Assembly (NCBI RefSeq): GCF_044197065.1
Contig: NZ_JBIQOI010000001.1
Coordinates: forward strand, 744,001-808,000
Direction: 5' to 3'
Length of the DNA stretch: 64,000 nucleotides
Source: Kluyvera ascorbata_C
Lineage (GTDB): Bacteria > Pseudomonadota > Gammaproteobacteria > Enterobacterales > Enterobacteriaceae
In this document: positions 8,631 through 18,101 of the stretch, piece after piece
Position numbering within the stretch: the first letter of the stretch is position 1
Layout: the number at the start of each line of letters is the position of its first letter
Translations under genes and position numbers: made by a program
The notes under the pieces: generated by a model
What the model saw: the letters and a program-made list of their open reading frames with translations, nothing else
Told to the model about the DNA's origin: nothing
Databases searched by the model: none

Positions 8631-8656
8631 AACCCGCCTATGGGCGGGTTCCTTTT
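8631..8656 (+). terminator. Terminator after lpxP
   Basis: AACCCGCC and GGCGGGTT form a perfect 8-bp stem with a four-base loop, followed by CCTTTT. It separates lpxP from the convergent yebV. Confidence 0.8.
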
Positions 8657-8659
8657 GGG

Positions 8660-8899
8660 TTAGACAAGCCGCATAACCCAGGCATCAGACGGTTGATCGT
8701 AATGTTTGCGATAAAGAACTGAATGTTCGCCATCAAGAAGGGCCGGGATGCTGATATCGGCATCCCAGGCATCTAACTGCATGCACAAATCGGGATCGGA
8801 CTTACAAGGGATGCTTAACGTTCGCTCGCCGTGTTGCTCGGCGTGCAGCACGGCATCATCAATCTCGAATGCGCCGATGCGTACGCTGGTTTTGCTCAT
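8660..8899 (-). CDS. yebV: Conserved small protein YebV
   Basis: A 79-residue soluble protein with the conserved segment SIPCKSDPDLCMQLDAWDAD and the ending SDAWVMRLV, matching E. coli YebV. It has no signal peptide or membrane segment. It lies downstream of rsmF on the same strand as in E. coli. A GGAG precedes the ATG. The function is unknown; there is no recognisable catalytic motif. Confidence 0.93.
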   Translation of the reverse strand: MSKTSVRIGAFEIDDAVLHAEQHGERTLSIPCKSDPDLCMQLDAWDADISIPALLDGEHSVLYRKHYDQPSDAWVMRLV

Positions 8900-9009
8900 A
8901 ATGCTCTCCGTTAATCTGCTGGCTGGTGTGGTACGACCAGTGGCCGTACCTTTTCATCCTAGTCAACGCAGAGCATTTCGCCAATCAAAAAATGCGCTTT
9001 TTTTGTGCG

Positions 9010-10449
9010 CTACTCCGACCTGTTAACAAAAAGTTTCCCATCGCGCACCAGTTCGCGCGGATAGCTGTTCTTCAGGCGTGAACCAATACGTTTCGCCAGA
9101 CCAAGCGGGAATCCCTGGAACGTGACAATGACATCATCCTGAGAGGGCGCGTTCTCGGGATAGATATCGCGTCCGCGATACCATTCCTGCGCGTTAGCGG
9201 ATGTCAATTCGTGGCCGAGTTCAGCGGTGTTGGCCAGCGCAATCACCGCCTCATGCTGCCAGCGGAACCCTTTATTGTGGGTTTCAGCAAGCTTAATACC
9301 AATGCGTGAGAAACGTACTTTTCCCAGCAGCGGCTCGATCTCTTTCGGGAACAGCCAGACTTCTTTGTCACGCTGCCAGAGAGCCAGCGACGCATTCCAT
9401 TCAATACCGACGCGACGCGCCGCATCAATGACGGTATTGGATTCACGAGTTTTCATCGGTGCGAATGGGAATTTACCCACTTTGTAGCCCGGCGCGGGCA
9501 GCGGGTCTATCGCCGCGGTTTTATGCAGGCGGGCCACGAAGAACCCCTCGCAGTCGTAAATCTGTGGGAAAACGTGCAGGTAACCTTCCGCAGTTAGCGC
9601 CTGGTCCGCGGTAGGGAAAAGGTCGCCTAACGGTAGAATCTGTACCGCCTCTGGATAGCGCTCGAGTAGCCAATTCACCACCGATTCATTCTCATCACGG
9701 TTGAGCGTGCAGGTGGAGTAGACCAGCGTACCACCGGGGCGTAGGGCGTGGAATGCGCTGTCGATAAGCTCACGTTGGGTGCTGGCAATCTCCTGATTGC
9801 TGGCAAGCGACCAGTTCTTCAGTGCGTCCGGGTCTTTGCGCACCACGCCTTCGCCAGAGCAGGGCGCATCCAGCAAGATAGCGTCGAAACACTCCGGCAG
9901 CGCCGCGCCGAATACGCGACCATCAAAGTGGGTCAACGCCGTATTGGCAATGCCGCAGCGGCTGATGTTGGCGTGCAGTACCTTGACCCGGCTGGCGGAA
10001 AATTCGTTAGCCAGCAGCATGCCGCGGTTATTCATTCGGGCGGCAATCTGAGTGGTTTTTGAGCCAGGTGCTGCGGCGACATCCATCACTCGCGCGGGCG
10101 CTTCACCATCGGCAAACAGGGCCGCCACCGGTAGCATGGAGCTCGCCTCCTGAATATAAAACAGGCCACTCAAATGTTCGGCGGTACTGCCCAGCGGAAA
10201 CTCGTCATCGTTATCGCGCTCAATCCAGAAACCTTCGGCGCACCAGGGCACCGGCGTTAACTGCCAGCCGTAAGGCGCAACCAGCGCCAGAAAATCATCG
10301 ACGGTAATTTTGAGCGTGTTGATGCGAATACTGCGGCGCAGCGGGCGCTGGCAGGCATCAATAAATGCGTCAAAGGGGAGATTCTTCGGCATGGCCTCGC
10401 GCATTTGCGCAAGGAATTCATCGGGGAAAAAGACTGCGTTTTGAGCCAC
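9010..10449 (-). CDS. rsmF: 16S rRNA m5C1407 methyltransferase
   Basis: RsmF methylates C1407 of 16S rRNA using S-adenosylmethionine. The 479-residue product has the E. coli length when the GTG at 10449 is used. That codon precedes AQNAVFFPDEF, matching the family N-terminus, although no good ribosome site is visible. Signatures are the SAM loop DVAAAPGSKTTQ, the DAPCSGEG motif with one catalytic Cys and YSTCTLN with the second Cys. The C-terminal part is the RsmF-specific PUA-like region (AKRIGSRLKNSYPRELVRDG). The frame stays open upstream to 10701 but overlaps the letB terminator and letB itself. Confidence 0.94.
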   Translation of the reverse strand: MAQNAVFFPDEFLAQMREAMPKNLPFDAFIDACQRPLRRSIRINTLKITVDDFLALVAPYGWQLTPVPWCAEGFWIERDNDDEFPLGSTAEHLSGLFYIQEASSMLPVAALFADGEAPARVMDVAAAPGSKTTQIAARMNNRGMLLANEFSASRVKVLHANISRCGIANTALTHFDGRVFGAALPECFDAILLDAPCSGEGVVRKDPDALKNWSLASNQEIASTQRELIDSAFHALRPGGTLVYSTCTLNRDENESVVNWLLERYPEAVQILPLGDLFPTADQALTAEGYLHVFPQIYDCEGFFVARLHKTAAIDPLPAPGYKVGKFPFAPMKTRESNTVIDAARRVGIEWNASLALWQRDKEVWLFPKEIEPLLGKVRFSRIGIKLAETHNKGFRWQHEAVIALANTAELGHELTSANAQEWYRGRDIYPENAPSQDDVIVTFQGFPLGLAKRIGSRLKNSYPRELVRDGKLFVNRSE

Positions 10450-10491
10450 TGGCGAATACCACAAGGAGATAAAGAGCGCGCAGTTTACCAT

Positions 10492-10521
10492 AAAAATGCG
10501 CCGGTGACGGGCACCGGCGCA
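10492..10521 (-). terminator. Terminator after letB
   Basis: On the minus strand TGCGCCGGTG and CACCGGCGCA form a perfect 10-bp stem around a short loop, followed by TTTTTA. It lies between the letB stop and the rsmF start, so rsmF probably has its own promoter. Confidence 0.8.
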
Positions 10522-10528
10522 GAGGTCG

Positions 10529-13156
10529 TTAACGTGGCAGGGCGGTGCCCCATTCTCGCCATTCTTTTGGCTCCGACTCCAGCAGCAGGAAGTGTTTTCC
10601 TTCCTGGGCTTTCGGCGCCAGCGGAATACCCGGTGGAGTGGCAAAGGCAATGCCGCCGCGAATGAACTGATTAAAGGTGCCGGTTTTGACGACGCCGCCA
10701 ATCAGCCCGAAGTCGAGGCTGTAACCAGAAGCCAGCCAGAACACCGAGTTGTTGCGTACCAGGTGCTGATAACGCTGGCCGATGCGCATTTCGATCATCA
10801 CGCGGTCGGAGAGGCTACCCAGGCGCAGACCGGTGACGGTCCCGACTTCCAGACCACGGAATAATACCGGCGTGCCGATGCTCAGTGAACCCGCTTCCGG
10901 TGCTTCGACGACGATGTTCAAGCCGTTGAGGTAGCGCGAGTCGGAGATGGTCGCTTCCTGCAGCTCAAAATCACGACGCATCTCACCGTGGCCCGGCTCG
11001 ACGTTAACGTACGGCTGCAGCAGGGTATCCAGATGTTCAACGCCTGCCGCCGAAATTTGCGGCGTGATCACCGAGAAGCGGGTGCCGCGGCGGGCGAACG
11101 TTGACACATACTCAGGGTAGAGCACGGCGCTGGCCTGGACTTCGTTGCGTGAGGCGTTCAGCTCAAGGCTTTGCACCTGGCCGATGTCGATACCGAGGTA
11201 GCGAATCGGCATGCCGGAGGAGAGCTTATCGGCATCAAAGGCGTGCAGCGTAATCTGCCCGCCGATAGCGCGTGCAGCGGTTTCTGATGCATAGAGCAGG
11301 CGTTTATCCCCCTTACGTGCGCCAGCGGCATTGAGATTATCGAAGCTGATAGCGCCTTTCAGCGCACGTGAAAGCGGTGAGGCTTGCACCGTTAGCCCGC
11401 TGCCGTTCAACTGCACTTTCGCACCGCCTTCCGCCCAGAACACGCTATTAGGGGTCAGCAGTGAGCGGTATTCCGGTTTAATGTGAACTGCGATATCGAA
11501 CGCGTTAGCGCGCGGCTGCACCGAGGTGACTTCGCCGACTTCAAACTTACGATACAGCACGACAGAGCCGGTCTGAATGTCTGGCAGGGTATCGGCGGTT
11601 AGCATCAGGGTGGTGGTAGGGTAGTCGCTTAAATTGTTCTCCTGCGCTTTCTCGAGATTAGAGAACAGCGGGTAGCTCGCTTTCATTGGCCCTTTTTCGC
11701 CAGGAAGAATGCGAATGCCGCCGCTTAACCACTCGTTGGCGCTGGCACCTAAGAATTCAACGCCGTCGATGCCTACTTTGACATCCATTTTGCTGTTAAC
11801 CACAAATTTGCTGTCGCCGTGGATCAGGTCGCGGTACTGCGGGTCGATGGCCACCGCAAAGCTAATACCTTTCGCGCTCAGCGTGCGTTCCATCACCTGA
11901 CCGATTCTGACGCCGTGCAGCATGATAGGCTGCCCGGCATCAATACCGTAGCTTTCCGGTGCGGTTAGCGTTAGCGTCAGGACGCCTGGCTGTTGCAGCA
12001 GCGTTTTGTCTGAAGCCAGCACGGTAAAGCGGTCTTTCGGCCCGCCGTCACCGGGTACCAGCTCAAACGTACTGCCGGTTAGCAGGGTGCTCAGATTTGG
12101 ATTATCCAGCGATAGCTTAGGCTGATTTAGTTCAATTCGGGTCTTTTCTCGCAGCAGCGAGACGACGCTCGGGTCAACGGTCATTTCACCGGTAACGGAG
12201 CTATCTGGATTTAACGTCAGTTTGGTCAATTGACCCACTTCCAGCCCTTGATAGAGCATTGGCGTTGAGCCCGCTTTCAAACCGTCGCCGTTCGGCAGTT
12301 GAAGCTGGATCAACACGCCGCGTTGGCTGTGGGCGAGGTCTTCATACAGTCCATACTCATCGTTCTGCGCAGCGGCCTGCGAGCCGGGAGGTGAATCAAA
12401 GGCGATAGCACCGTTGACCAGCGCAGCGAGGCTTTCGAGCTGCACTTTGGCACCGCTCAGGCCGACATCGGCTTTAATGCCCGACACGTTCCAGAAGCGG
12501 CTGCCTTTTTTAACCAGATTGGTGAAGCGACGCTCAATCAGGACATCAATGGTTACGCCCTGATTATTTGGATTAATGGCGTAATCGTAAACGCGTCCCA
12601 CGGGGATTTTGCGGAAGTAGACCAGCGAGCCGCTGTTGAGCGAGCCTAAATCCGGCGCGTGCAGGTGGATCATCAGTTCGCCGTTGTTCAGGCGATATTT
12701 TGGCTGGGTGTCCAGTGCGGTGAAGTGATCGCGCGCTTCACCTTTGCCTGGCATCATGCCGATATAGTTACCGCCAACCAGCGCATCAAGCCCGGACACC
12801 CCAGCGAGGGAAGCCTTCGGTGTCACCAGCCAGAACTGGGTTTCGTCACGCAAGGCGTCTTCCATATCGCTTTTAATGCTCGCACGTACTTCAATCTTGC
12901 TGCGGTCCTCGGCGAGGCGTATATCCTGAACCGTACCGACCTCGACGCCCTGGAAGCGCACAGGGGTACGACCCGGCACAATACCGTCTGCCGACATGAA
13001 GTCGATAGTAATGGTGGTACCGCGATCCTCGTAGCTGCTCCAGATTAGCCAGCCAGCAATCATCAGTGCGATGACCGGCAGGAGCCAGAACGGAGAGATG
13101 CGGCGTTTGGTTTTAATTCGCGCCTCAGTCTGTGAAGCGGGCGTTTCCTGACTCAT
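10529..13156 (-). CDS. letB: Envelope-spanning MCE-domain lipid transport protein LetB
   Basis: An 875-residue protein with one N-terminal transmembrane helix (PFWLLPVIALMIAGWLIW) followed by seven MCE domains in tandem. The repeats show as recurring V.F.G..VG/IG..V signatures (for example VRFQGVEVGTVQDI, VYFRKIPVGRVYDY, IRYLGIDIGQVQSL, VLFRGLEVGTVTGL). In E. coli, LetB (YebT) forms a stack of hexameric rings with a central tunnel that carries phospholipids across the periplasm. The start is the ATG at 13156 (MSQETPASQTEA); an earlier ATG at 13198 lies inside letA. The 32-bp overlap with letA implies coupled expression. Confidence 0.96.
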   Translation of the reverse strand: MSQETPASQTEARIKTKRRISPFWLLPVIALMIAGWLIWSSYEDRGTTITIDFMSADGIVPGRTPVRFQGVEVGTVQDIRLAEDRSKIEVRASIKSDMEDALRDETQFWLVTPKASLAGVSGLDALVGGNYIGMMPGKGEARDHFTALDTQPKYRLNNGELMIHLHAPDLGSLNSGSLVYFRKIPVGRVYDYAINPNNQGVTIDVLIERRFTNLVKKGSRFWNVSGIKADVGLSGAKVQLESLAALVNGAIAFDSPPGSQAAAQNDEYGLYEDLAHSQRGVLIQLQLPNGDGLKAGSTPMLYQGLEVGQLTKLTLNPDSSVTGEMTVDPSVVSLLREKTRIELNQPKLSLDNPNLSTLLTGSTFELVPGDGGPKDRFTVLASDKTLLQQPGVLTLTLTAPESYGIDAGQPIMLHGVRIGQVMERTLSAKGISFAVAIDPQYRDLIHGDSKFVVNSKMDVKVGIDGVEFLGASANEWLSGGIRILPGEKGPMKASYPLFSNLEKAQENNLSDYPTTTLMLTADTLPDIQTGSVVLYRKFEVGEVTSVQPRANAFDIAVHIKPEYRSLLTPNSVFWAEGGAKVQLNGSGLTVQASPLSRALKGAISFDNLNAAGARKGDKRLLYASETAARAIGGQITLHAFDADKLSSGMPIRYLGIDIGQVQSLELNASRNEVQASAVLYPEYVSTFARRGTRFSVITPQISAAGVEHLDTLLQPYVNVEPGHGEMRRDFELQEATISDSRYLNGLNIVVEAPEAGSLSIGTPVLFRGLEVGTVTGLRLGSLSDRVMIEMRIGQRYQHLVRNNSVFWLASGYSLDFGLIGGVVKTGTFNQFIRGGIAFATPPGIPLAPKAQEGKHFLLLESEPKEWREWGTALPR

Positions 13157-14408
13157 GTGCGTCCCAAAGTATGCGGCTGTCCAGCCATTCAACAGCAAGA
13201 ATAGTTAATATTACCGCAGCGCCGAAATAAAACGCAGCGGGGCCCATCGTAAAGGCGAGAAGCTGATCACGATTGATGAGCGACATGGTTAACGAAATGA
13301 CAAACAGATCGAGCATCGACCAGCGGCCAATCCAGGTGACAAAACGCAGCAGCAGTATACGCGTACGCAGCCCCTGTTCACATTTAAAGTGGATACTGAT
13401 GAGTAGCGTCAGCATCACGATGATTTTGGTAAACGGCACCAGAATACTGGCGATAAAGACCACCGCCGCGACCGCAACGTTACTGTTCGCCAGCGACATG
13501 ATCCCGGAAAGGATGGTGTCGGTCTGTCGTCCACCGTTGACGTAGATAACGGAGATGGGCAGCAGGTTAGCCGGGATCAGAAAAACAATGGAGCTGACGA
13601 GCGCTGCCCAACTTTTTTGCAGGCTCTGCCGACGCCGATAACGCAGCGGTGTATGGCAACGGCGGCAGCGACCACGGGCATCGGCATGCCCGGTGTAGCC
13701 GCACTCAATGCACACCCGAAGGTTGGCATCAGGTCGCGTTGAGGGGCGCTGCGGATAAAAACGCTCCCACAGCTGTTCAACGTTAAGGTGAATCAGGGTC
13801 AGGATGCTGAGCACCACCAGTGAGATAAAGGCGAGCAGACCAATGCCCGGCTGCAGGAAGGCATAGTCCTGGACTTTGATCGAGGCGACAGCGATGCCAA
13901 CCAGATAAATATCCAGCATCACCCACTCTTTAAGTTTATCGAGCATCAGCAGGACAGGGCGAAGATTCATTCCCAGAATATTACCGAGCCACAGATAGGC
14001 GATGGAGACGACCAGCACGGCAGGCGCGCCGACGGTACAAAAGAAGACCATTGCCGCGGTAATCGGAGCGCCCTGGTCAGTCATCTGCCAGATACCCGAC
14101 AACAGATTGGCGTCAATACGCACACCCAGCAGATGAAGGCGCAGTAGCGGTTCACTCCAGGCGAACGGCATCAGCAACAGCATGGTAATGGCCATCGCGC
14201 CAAGGCGAGTCAATGACCAATCGCGCCCGTCGCGCACTTTGGCGTGACAGCGCGGGCAGTAGGCACTTTGCGATGATTTTACGACCGGTAACCGAAAAAG
14301 CATATCGCACTGCGGGCAACGTTGGTAATGTGCCCACGGCAACGGTGCATCAATCTTGTGAATATGTATTTTTTTCGACGGCGTTATGCGTGATGTTTTA
14401 AGTGCCAT
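13125..14408 (-). CDS. letA: Inner-membrane partner of LetB (PqiA-like)
   Basis: A 427-residue protein of the PqiA/LetA family, the same length as E. coli LetA (YebS). It has two repeated modules. Each starts with a zinc-ribbon-like pair of CxxC motifs (CPQC...CPRC near residue 35, CIEC...CRRC near residue 235) followed by four transmembrane helices. LetA is thought to feed lipids to the LetB tunnel, or receive them, at the inner membrane. It is the first gene of a letA-letB operon and overlaps letB by 32 bp. Confidence 0.96.
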   Translation of the reverse strand: MALKTSRITPSKKIHIHKIDAPLPWAHYQRCPQCDMLFRLPVVKSSQSAYCPRCHAKVRDGRDWSLTRLGAMAITMLLLMPFAWSEPLLRLHLLGVRIDANLLSGIWQMTDQGAPITAAMVFFCTVGAPAVLVVSIAYLWLGNILGMNLRPVLLMLDKLKEWVMLDIYLVGIAVASIKVQDYAFLQPGIGLLAFISLVVLSILTLIHLNVEQLWERFYPQRPSTRPDANLRVCIECGYTGHADARGRCRRCHTPLRYRRRQSLQKSWAALVSSIVFLIPANLLPISVIYVNGGRQTDTILSGIMSLANSNVAVAAVVFIASILVPFTKIIVMLTLLISIHFKCEQGLRTRILLLRFVTWIGRWSMLDLFVISLTMSLINRDQLLAFTMGPAAFYFGAAVILTILAVEWLDSRILWDAHESGNARFTD

Positions 14409-14551
14409 TTATTACATTGAGAAATGAATGTATAACTCTATCTTAACCTAAGTATCGATTCATCTTGAGCCCGAACGCACTTAATGCGTATTTTATAAGG
14501 CTATAAGTTGAGTATCGCATCAGTAACACCGTAAACAATAGTGATTAGAAA

Positions 14552-15049
14552 ATGAGCAAAACAGAATTTTACGCGGATCTAAACCGCGATTTTCAGGCAT
14601 TGATGGCAGGTGAAACGAGTTTCTTAGCTGTAATCTCCAATACCAGCGCGCTACTGTATGAGCGTCTTTCTGAGGTGAACTGGGCGGGATTTTATCTGCT
14701 GGAAGGTAAAACGCTGGTTCTCGGGCCGTTCCAGGGCAAAATTGCCTGCGTGCGTATTCCGGTTGGCCGTGGTGTCTGCGGTACTGCCGTGGCAGAAAAT
14801 CGCGTGCAGCGCATTGAAGATGTTCATGCCTTTGATGGTCATATTGCCTGTGATGCGGCCAGCAATGCCGAAATCGTACTGCCTCTTGAGGTGAACGGTC
14901 AGGTTATTGGGGTGCTGGACATCGACAGTACGGTCTTCTCCCGCTTTAGCGAAGAAGATGAAAAGGGCTTGCGTGAACTGGTCGGCCACCTTCAAAAAGT
15001 GCTTGAAGCGACCGATTATCAAAAATTCTTTGCCCCCGTCGAAGGATAA
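14552..15049 (+). CDS. msrC: Free methionine-(R)-sulfoxide reductase
   Basis: A 165-residue single GAF-domain enzyme that reduces free methionine-R-sulfoxide. The three redox cysteines are Cys66 (KIACVRIP), Cys76 (GRGVCGTA) and Cys100 (HIACDAASN), with the same 10 and 24 residue spacing as in E. coli fRMsr. The SNAEIVLPL and GVLDIDS segments are conserved. It precedes proQ as in E. coli. Confidence 0.95.
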   Translation: MSKTEFYADLNRDFQALMAGETSFLAVISNTSALLYERLSEVNWAGFYLLEGKTLVLGPFQGKIACVRIPVGRGVCGTAVAENRVQRIEDVHAFDGHIACDAASNAEIVLPLEVNGQVIGVLDIDSTVFSRFSEEDEKGLRELVGHLQKVLEATDYQKFFAPVEG

Positions 15050-15146
15050 TCAACGGATAACGTAGCATTTACGGATTGCGTCATTATAATGTCGCCTGTT
15101 CATGCCTGCGGCTTGTTGGCTACGTCCGTTGTAATCAGGAAATTTC

Positions 15147-15839
15147 ATGGAAAATCAACCTAAGTTGAACAGCAGTAAAGAAGTTATCGCATTTTTGGCC
15201 GAACGTTTCCCGCAGTGCTTTAGTGCGGAAGGCGAGGCTCGCCCCCTGAAAGTCGGTATCTTTCAGGATCTCGTAGCGCGTGTTGAAGGGGAAATGAACC
15301 TCAGCAAAACTCAACTGCGCTCCGCATTACGTCTTTATACTTCAAGCTGGCGCTACCTCTACGGTATCAAAGCGGGTGCCGTACGCGTTGATCTCGACGG
15401 CAACCCATGCGGCGAACTCGACGAACAGCACGTGGCGCATGCGCGTCAGCAGCTTGAAGAAGCGAAAGCTCGCGTTCAGGCGCAGCGCGCTGAACAGCAG
15501 GCGAAAAAACGCGAAGCGGCTGCTGCTGCGGGCGAACAGGGTGACGCGCCACGTCGTGAGCGTAAACCACGTCCTCCAGTACGTCGTAAAGAAGGGGCCG
15601 AACGTAAACCACGCGCCGCCGCAGCTAAACCTGCTGCTAAGCCAGTTCGCGAAGTTCGCGAAGAGAAGTTTACCCCGGTATCCGATCTGTCCGCGCTGAC
15701 AGTCGGCCAGTCCCTGAAAGTTAAAGCCGGCAATAACGCCATGGATGCCACCATCCTGGAAATCACCAAAGATGGCGTTCGCGTTCAGCTTACTTCTGGT
15801 ATGTCAATGATTGTACGCGCAGAACACCTGGTGTTCTGA
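15147..15839 (+). CDS. proQ: RNA chaperone ProQ
   Basis: A 230-residue RNA-binding protein. The N-terminal FinO-like domain (about residues 1-120, with ALRLYTSSWRYLYGIKAGAVRVDLDG) binds sRNAs and mRNA 3' ends. A basic, low-complexity linker rich in Lys, Arg and Ala follows (about 120-175), then a Tudor-like C-terminal domain (LTVGQSLKVKAGNNAMDATI). In E. coli ProQ affects many transcripts and ProP osmoregulation. prc follows after 19 bp and is probably cotranscribed. Confidence 0.96.
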   Translation: MENQPKLNSSKEVIAFLAERFPQCFSAEGEARPLKVGIFQDLVARVEGEMNLSKTQLRSALRLYTSSWRYLYGIKAGAVRVDLDGNPCGELDEQHVAHARQQLEEAKARVQAQRAEQQAKKREAAAAAGEQGDAPRRERKPRPPVRRKEGAERKPRAAAAKPAAKPVREVREEKFTPVSDLSALTVGQSLKVKAGNNAMDATILEITKDGVRVQLTSGMSMIVRAEHLVF

Positions 15840-15858
15840 AACGGAGGCCTGGCCAGGC

Positions 15859-17907
15859 ATGAACAAATTTTTTAGGCTCTCCGCGCTTGCTGGTCTGTTA
15901 TTGATAACAGGCCAGGTCTTAGCGGTGGAAGATATTACCCGTGTTGATCAGCTTCCTATCCTTAAGGAAGAGACTCAACACGCAACGGTGAGCGAGCGCG
16001 TAACCTCGCGCTTTACCCGTTCTCATTACCGCCAGTTCGATCTCGACGAGGCTTTTTCAGCCAAAATCTTCACCCGCTATCTGAACCTGCTGGACTATAG
16101 CCATAATGTGCTGCTGGCCAGCGACGTTGAGCAGTTCTCAGCGAAGAAAGGGCAGATTGGCGATGAGCTGCGTTCTGGCAAACTCGATGTCTTTTACGAT
16201 CTCTACAATCTGGCGCAAAAACGCCGTTTTGAGCGCTATCAGTACGCGCTGAAGGTGCTTGAGCGCCCGATGGATTTCACCGGCACCGATACCTTTAATC
16301 TTGACCGCAGCAAAGCGCCGTGGCCGAAAGATGAAGCAGAACTGAATAAGCTTTGGGATGGCAAGGTCAAATTTGACCAGTTGAGCCTGAAGCTTGCGGG
16401 CAAAGACGATAAAGAGATCCACGACACGCTGGCGCGTCGCTATAAGTTCGCGATCCGCCGCCTGGCGCAAACCAACAGCGAAGATGTGTTCTCGCTGGCG
16501 ATGACCTCTTTTGCGCGCGAAATTGACCCGCACACCAACTACCTCTCTCCGCGTAATACCGAGCAGTTTAATACCGAAATGAGCCTGTCTCTGGAAGGTA
16601 TCGGCGCGGTGCTGCAGATGGACGATGACTACACCGTGATTAACTCCATGGTGGCAGGCGGTCCAGCGGCGAAGAGCAAGGCGATAAGCGTTGGCGACCG
16701 TATCGTTGGTGTTGGCCAGGCCGGTAAAGGCATGGTCGATGTCATCGGTTGGCGTCTCGACGATGTGGTCGCGCTGATTAAAGGACCGAAGGGCAGCAAA
16801 GTGCGTCTGGAAGTCCTGCCAGCAGGCAAAGGTTCGAAAACCCGTATCGTGACCCTGACCCGCGAGCGTATTCGTCTTGAAGACCGCGCGGTGAAAATGT
16901 CGGTGAAAGGTACAGGTAAAGATAAAGTTGGCGTACTGGATATTCCAGGGTTCTACGTTGGCCTCACAGAAGATGTGAAGGTTCAGCTGCAGAAACTGGA
17001 AAAACAGAACGTCAGCAGCGTGATTATCGATCTCCGTAGCAACGGTGGCGGTGCGCTGACCGAGGCGGTTTCGCTCTCCGGTCTGTTCATTCCTTCCGGC
17101 CCGGTGGTACAGGTTCGTGATAACAACGGCAAAGTTCGTGAAGACAGCGATACTGACGGCGTCGTGTATTACAAAGGCCCGCTGGTGGTGCTGGTCGACC
17201 GTTTCAGCGCTTCGGCGTCGGAAATCTTTGCCGCGGCGATGCAGGACTATGGTCGTGCGCTGATTGTCGGTGAACCGACCTTCGGTAAAGGCACCGTTCA
17301 GCAGTACCGTTCGCTGAACCGTATCTACGATCAGATGCTGCGTCCTGAATGGCCGGCGCTGGGCTCCGTCCAGTACACCATTCAGAAGTTCTACCGTATC
17401 AACGGCGGCAGTACCCAACGTAAAGGGGTTACGCCAGATATCATGATGCCTACCGGCACGGAAGAGACCGAAACCGGTGAGAAGTTTGAAGACAACGCAC
17501 TGCCGTGGGACAGCATTAATGCTGCCACCTATGTGAAGTCTGGCGACATGAAACCGTTTGAACCAGAACTGCTGAAGCTGCATAGCGATCGCATCGCGAA
17601 AGATCCAGAGTTCCAGTACATCGCCAAAGATATTGCCCACTTCAACGCGTTGAAGGATAAGCGCAGTATCGTGTCTCTGAACTACGCCCAGCGTGAGAAA
17701 GAGAACGAAGAGGACGATGCAACCCGTCTGGCGCGAATTAACGATCGCTACAAGCGAGAAGGTAAGCCAGCGCTGAAGAAACTGGAAGATCTGCCAAAAG
17801 ACTACAAAGAGCCGGATCCATATCTTGACGAGACGGTGGATATTGCCATCGATCTGGCAAGACTTGAGAAGGCTGCCCCAGCAGAACAGCCGGCGGCGAG
17901 CAAGTAA
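15859..17907 (+). CDS. prc: Tail-specific periplasmic protease Prc (Tsp)
   Basis: A 682-residue protease with a signal peptide (LSALAGLLLITGQVLA), a central PDZ domain (about 240-320, SLEGIGAVLQ...GDRIVGVGQ) and the S41 peptidase core. Catalytic Ser452 is in FSASASEIF and Lys477 in TFGKGTVQQ, the same numbering as E. coli. It degrades SsrA-tagged and hydrophobic-tailed proteins in the periplasm, processes FtsI and, with NlpI, removes MepS. The ATG at 15859 gives E. coli length; an earlier ATG at 15811 lies inside proQ. Confidence 0.97.
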   Translation: MNKFFRLSALAGLLLITGQVLAVEDITRVDQLPILKEETQHATVSERVTSRFTRSHYRQFDLDEAFSAKIFTRYLNLLDYSHNVLLASDVEQFSAKKGQIGDELRSGKLDVFYDLYNLAQKRRFERYQYALKVLERPMDFTGTDTFNLDRSKAPWPKDEAELNKLWDGKVKFDQLSLKLAGKDDKEIHDTLARRYKFAIRRLAQTNSEDVFSLAMTSFAREIDPHTNYLSPRNTEQFNTEMSLSLEGIGAVLQMDDDYTVINSMVAGGPAAKSKAISVGDRIVGVGQAGKGMVDVIGWRLDDVVALIKGPKGSKVRLEVLPAGKGSKTRIVTLTRERIRLEDRAVKMSVKGTGKDKVGVLDIPGFYVGLTEDVKVQLQKLEKQNVSSVIIDLRSNGGGALTEAVSLSGLFIPSGPVVQVRDNNGKVREDSDTDGVVYYKGPLVVLVDRFSASASEIFAAAMQDYGRALIVGEPTFGKGTVQQYRSLNRIYDQMLRPEWPALGSVQYTIQKFYRINGGSTQRKGVTPDIMMPTGTEETETGEKFEDNALPWDSINAATYVKSGDMKPFEPELLKLHSDRIAKDPEFQYIAKDIAHFNALKDKRSIVSLNYAQREKENEEDDATRLARINDRYKREGKPALKKLEDLPKDYKEPDPYLDETVDIAIDLARLEKAAPAEQPAASK

Positions 17908-17914
17908 GACACTA

Positions 17915-17944
17915 ACAGGCACAAGCAATTGTGCCTGTTTTTTT
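17915..17944 (+). terminator. Terminator after prc
   Basis: ACAGGCACA and TGTGCCTGT form a perfect 9-bp stem with a six-base loop, followed by seven T. It ends the proQ-prc transcript. Confidence 0.9.
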
Positions 17945-18101
17945 ATCTCTCTCTTCTTCTCGTAAACAACTATGCTACAAAATGTAAAGTTGTGTCTTTC
18001 TCGTGACTTAGCCTAACGTAATCGTTGAAAATTCCCGGATTGCCCCTACGATATGGGTAATCGCATAGTGCGTTTTGTTAAAAAGAGGTTAAAAGTAAAT
18101 T

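Noticed and set aside
8748..9026. Open frame of 92 codons on the plus strand across yebV and its upstream region
   Set aside because: Antisense to yebV for most of its length, with no recognisable product.
16138..17928. Open frame of 596 codons on the minus strand, antisense to prc
   Set aside because: It lies wholly opposite a well-supported essential-type protease gene, its product resembles nothing, and long antisense frames are common in genes with this GC and codon bias.
17962..17988. Two GTAAA pentamers upstream of htpX, considered as a CpxR box
   Set aside because: They are 22 bp apart rather than the 10 bp of the CpxR consensus. htpX is a Cpx target in E. coli, but this spacing is not enough support.
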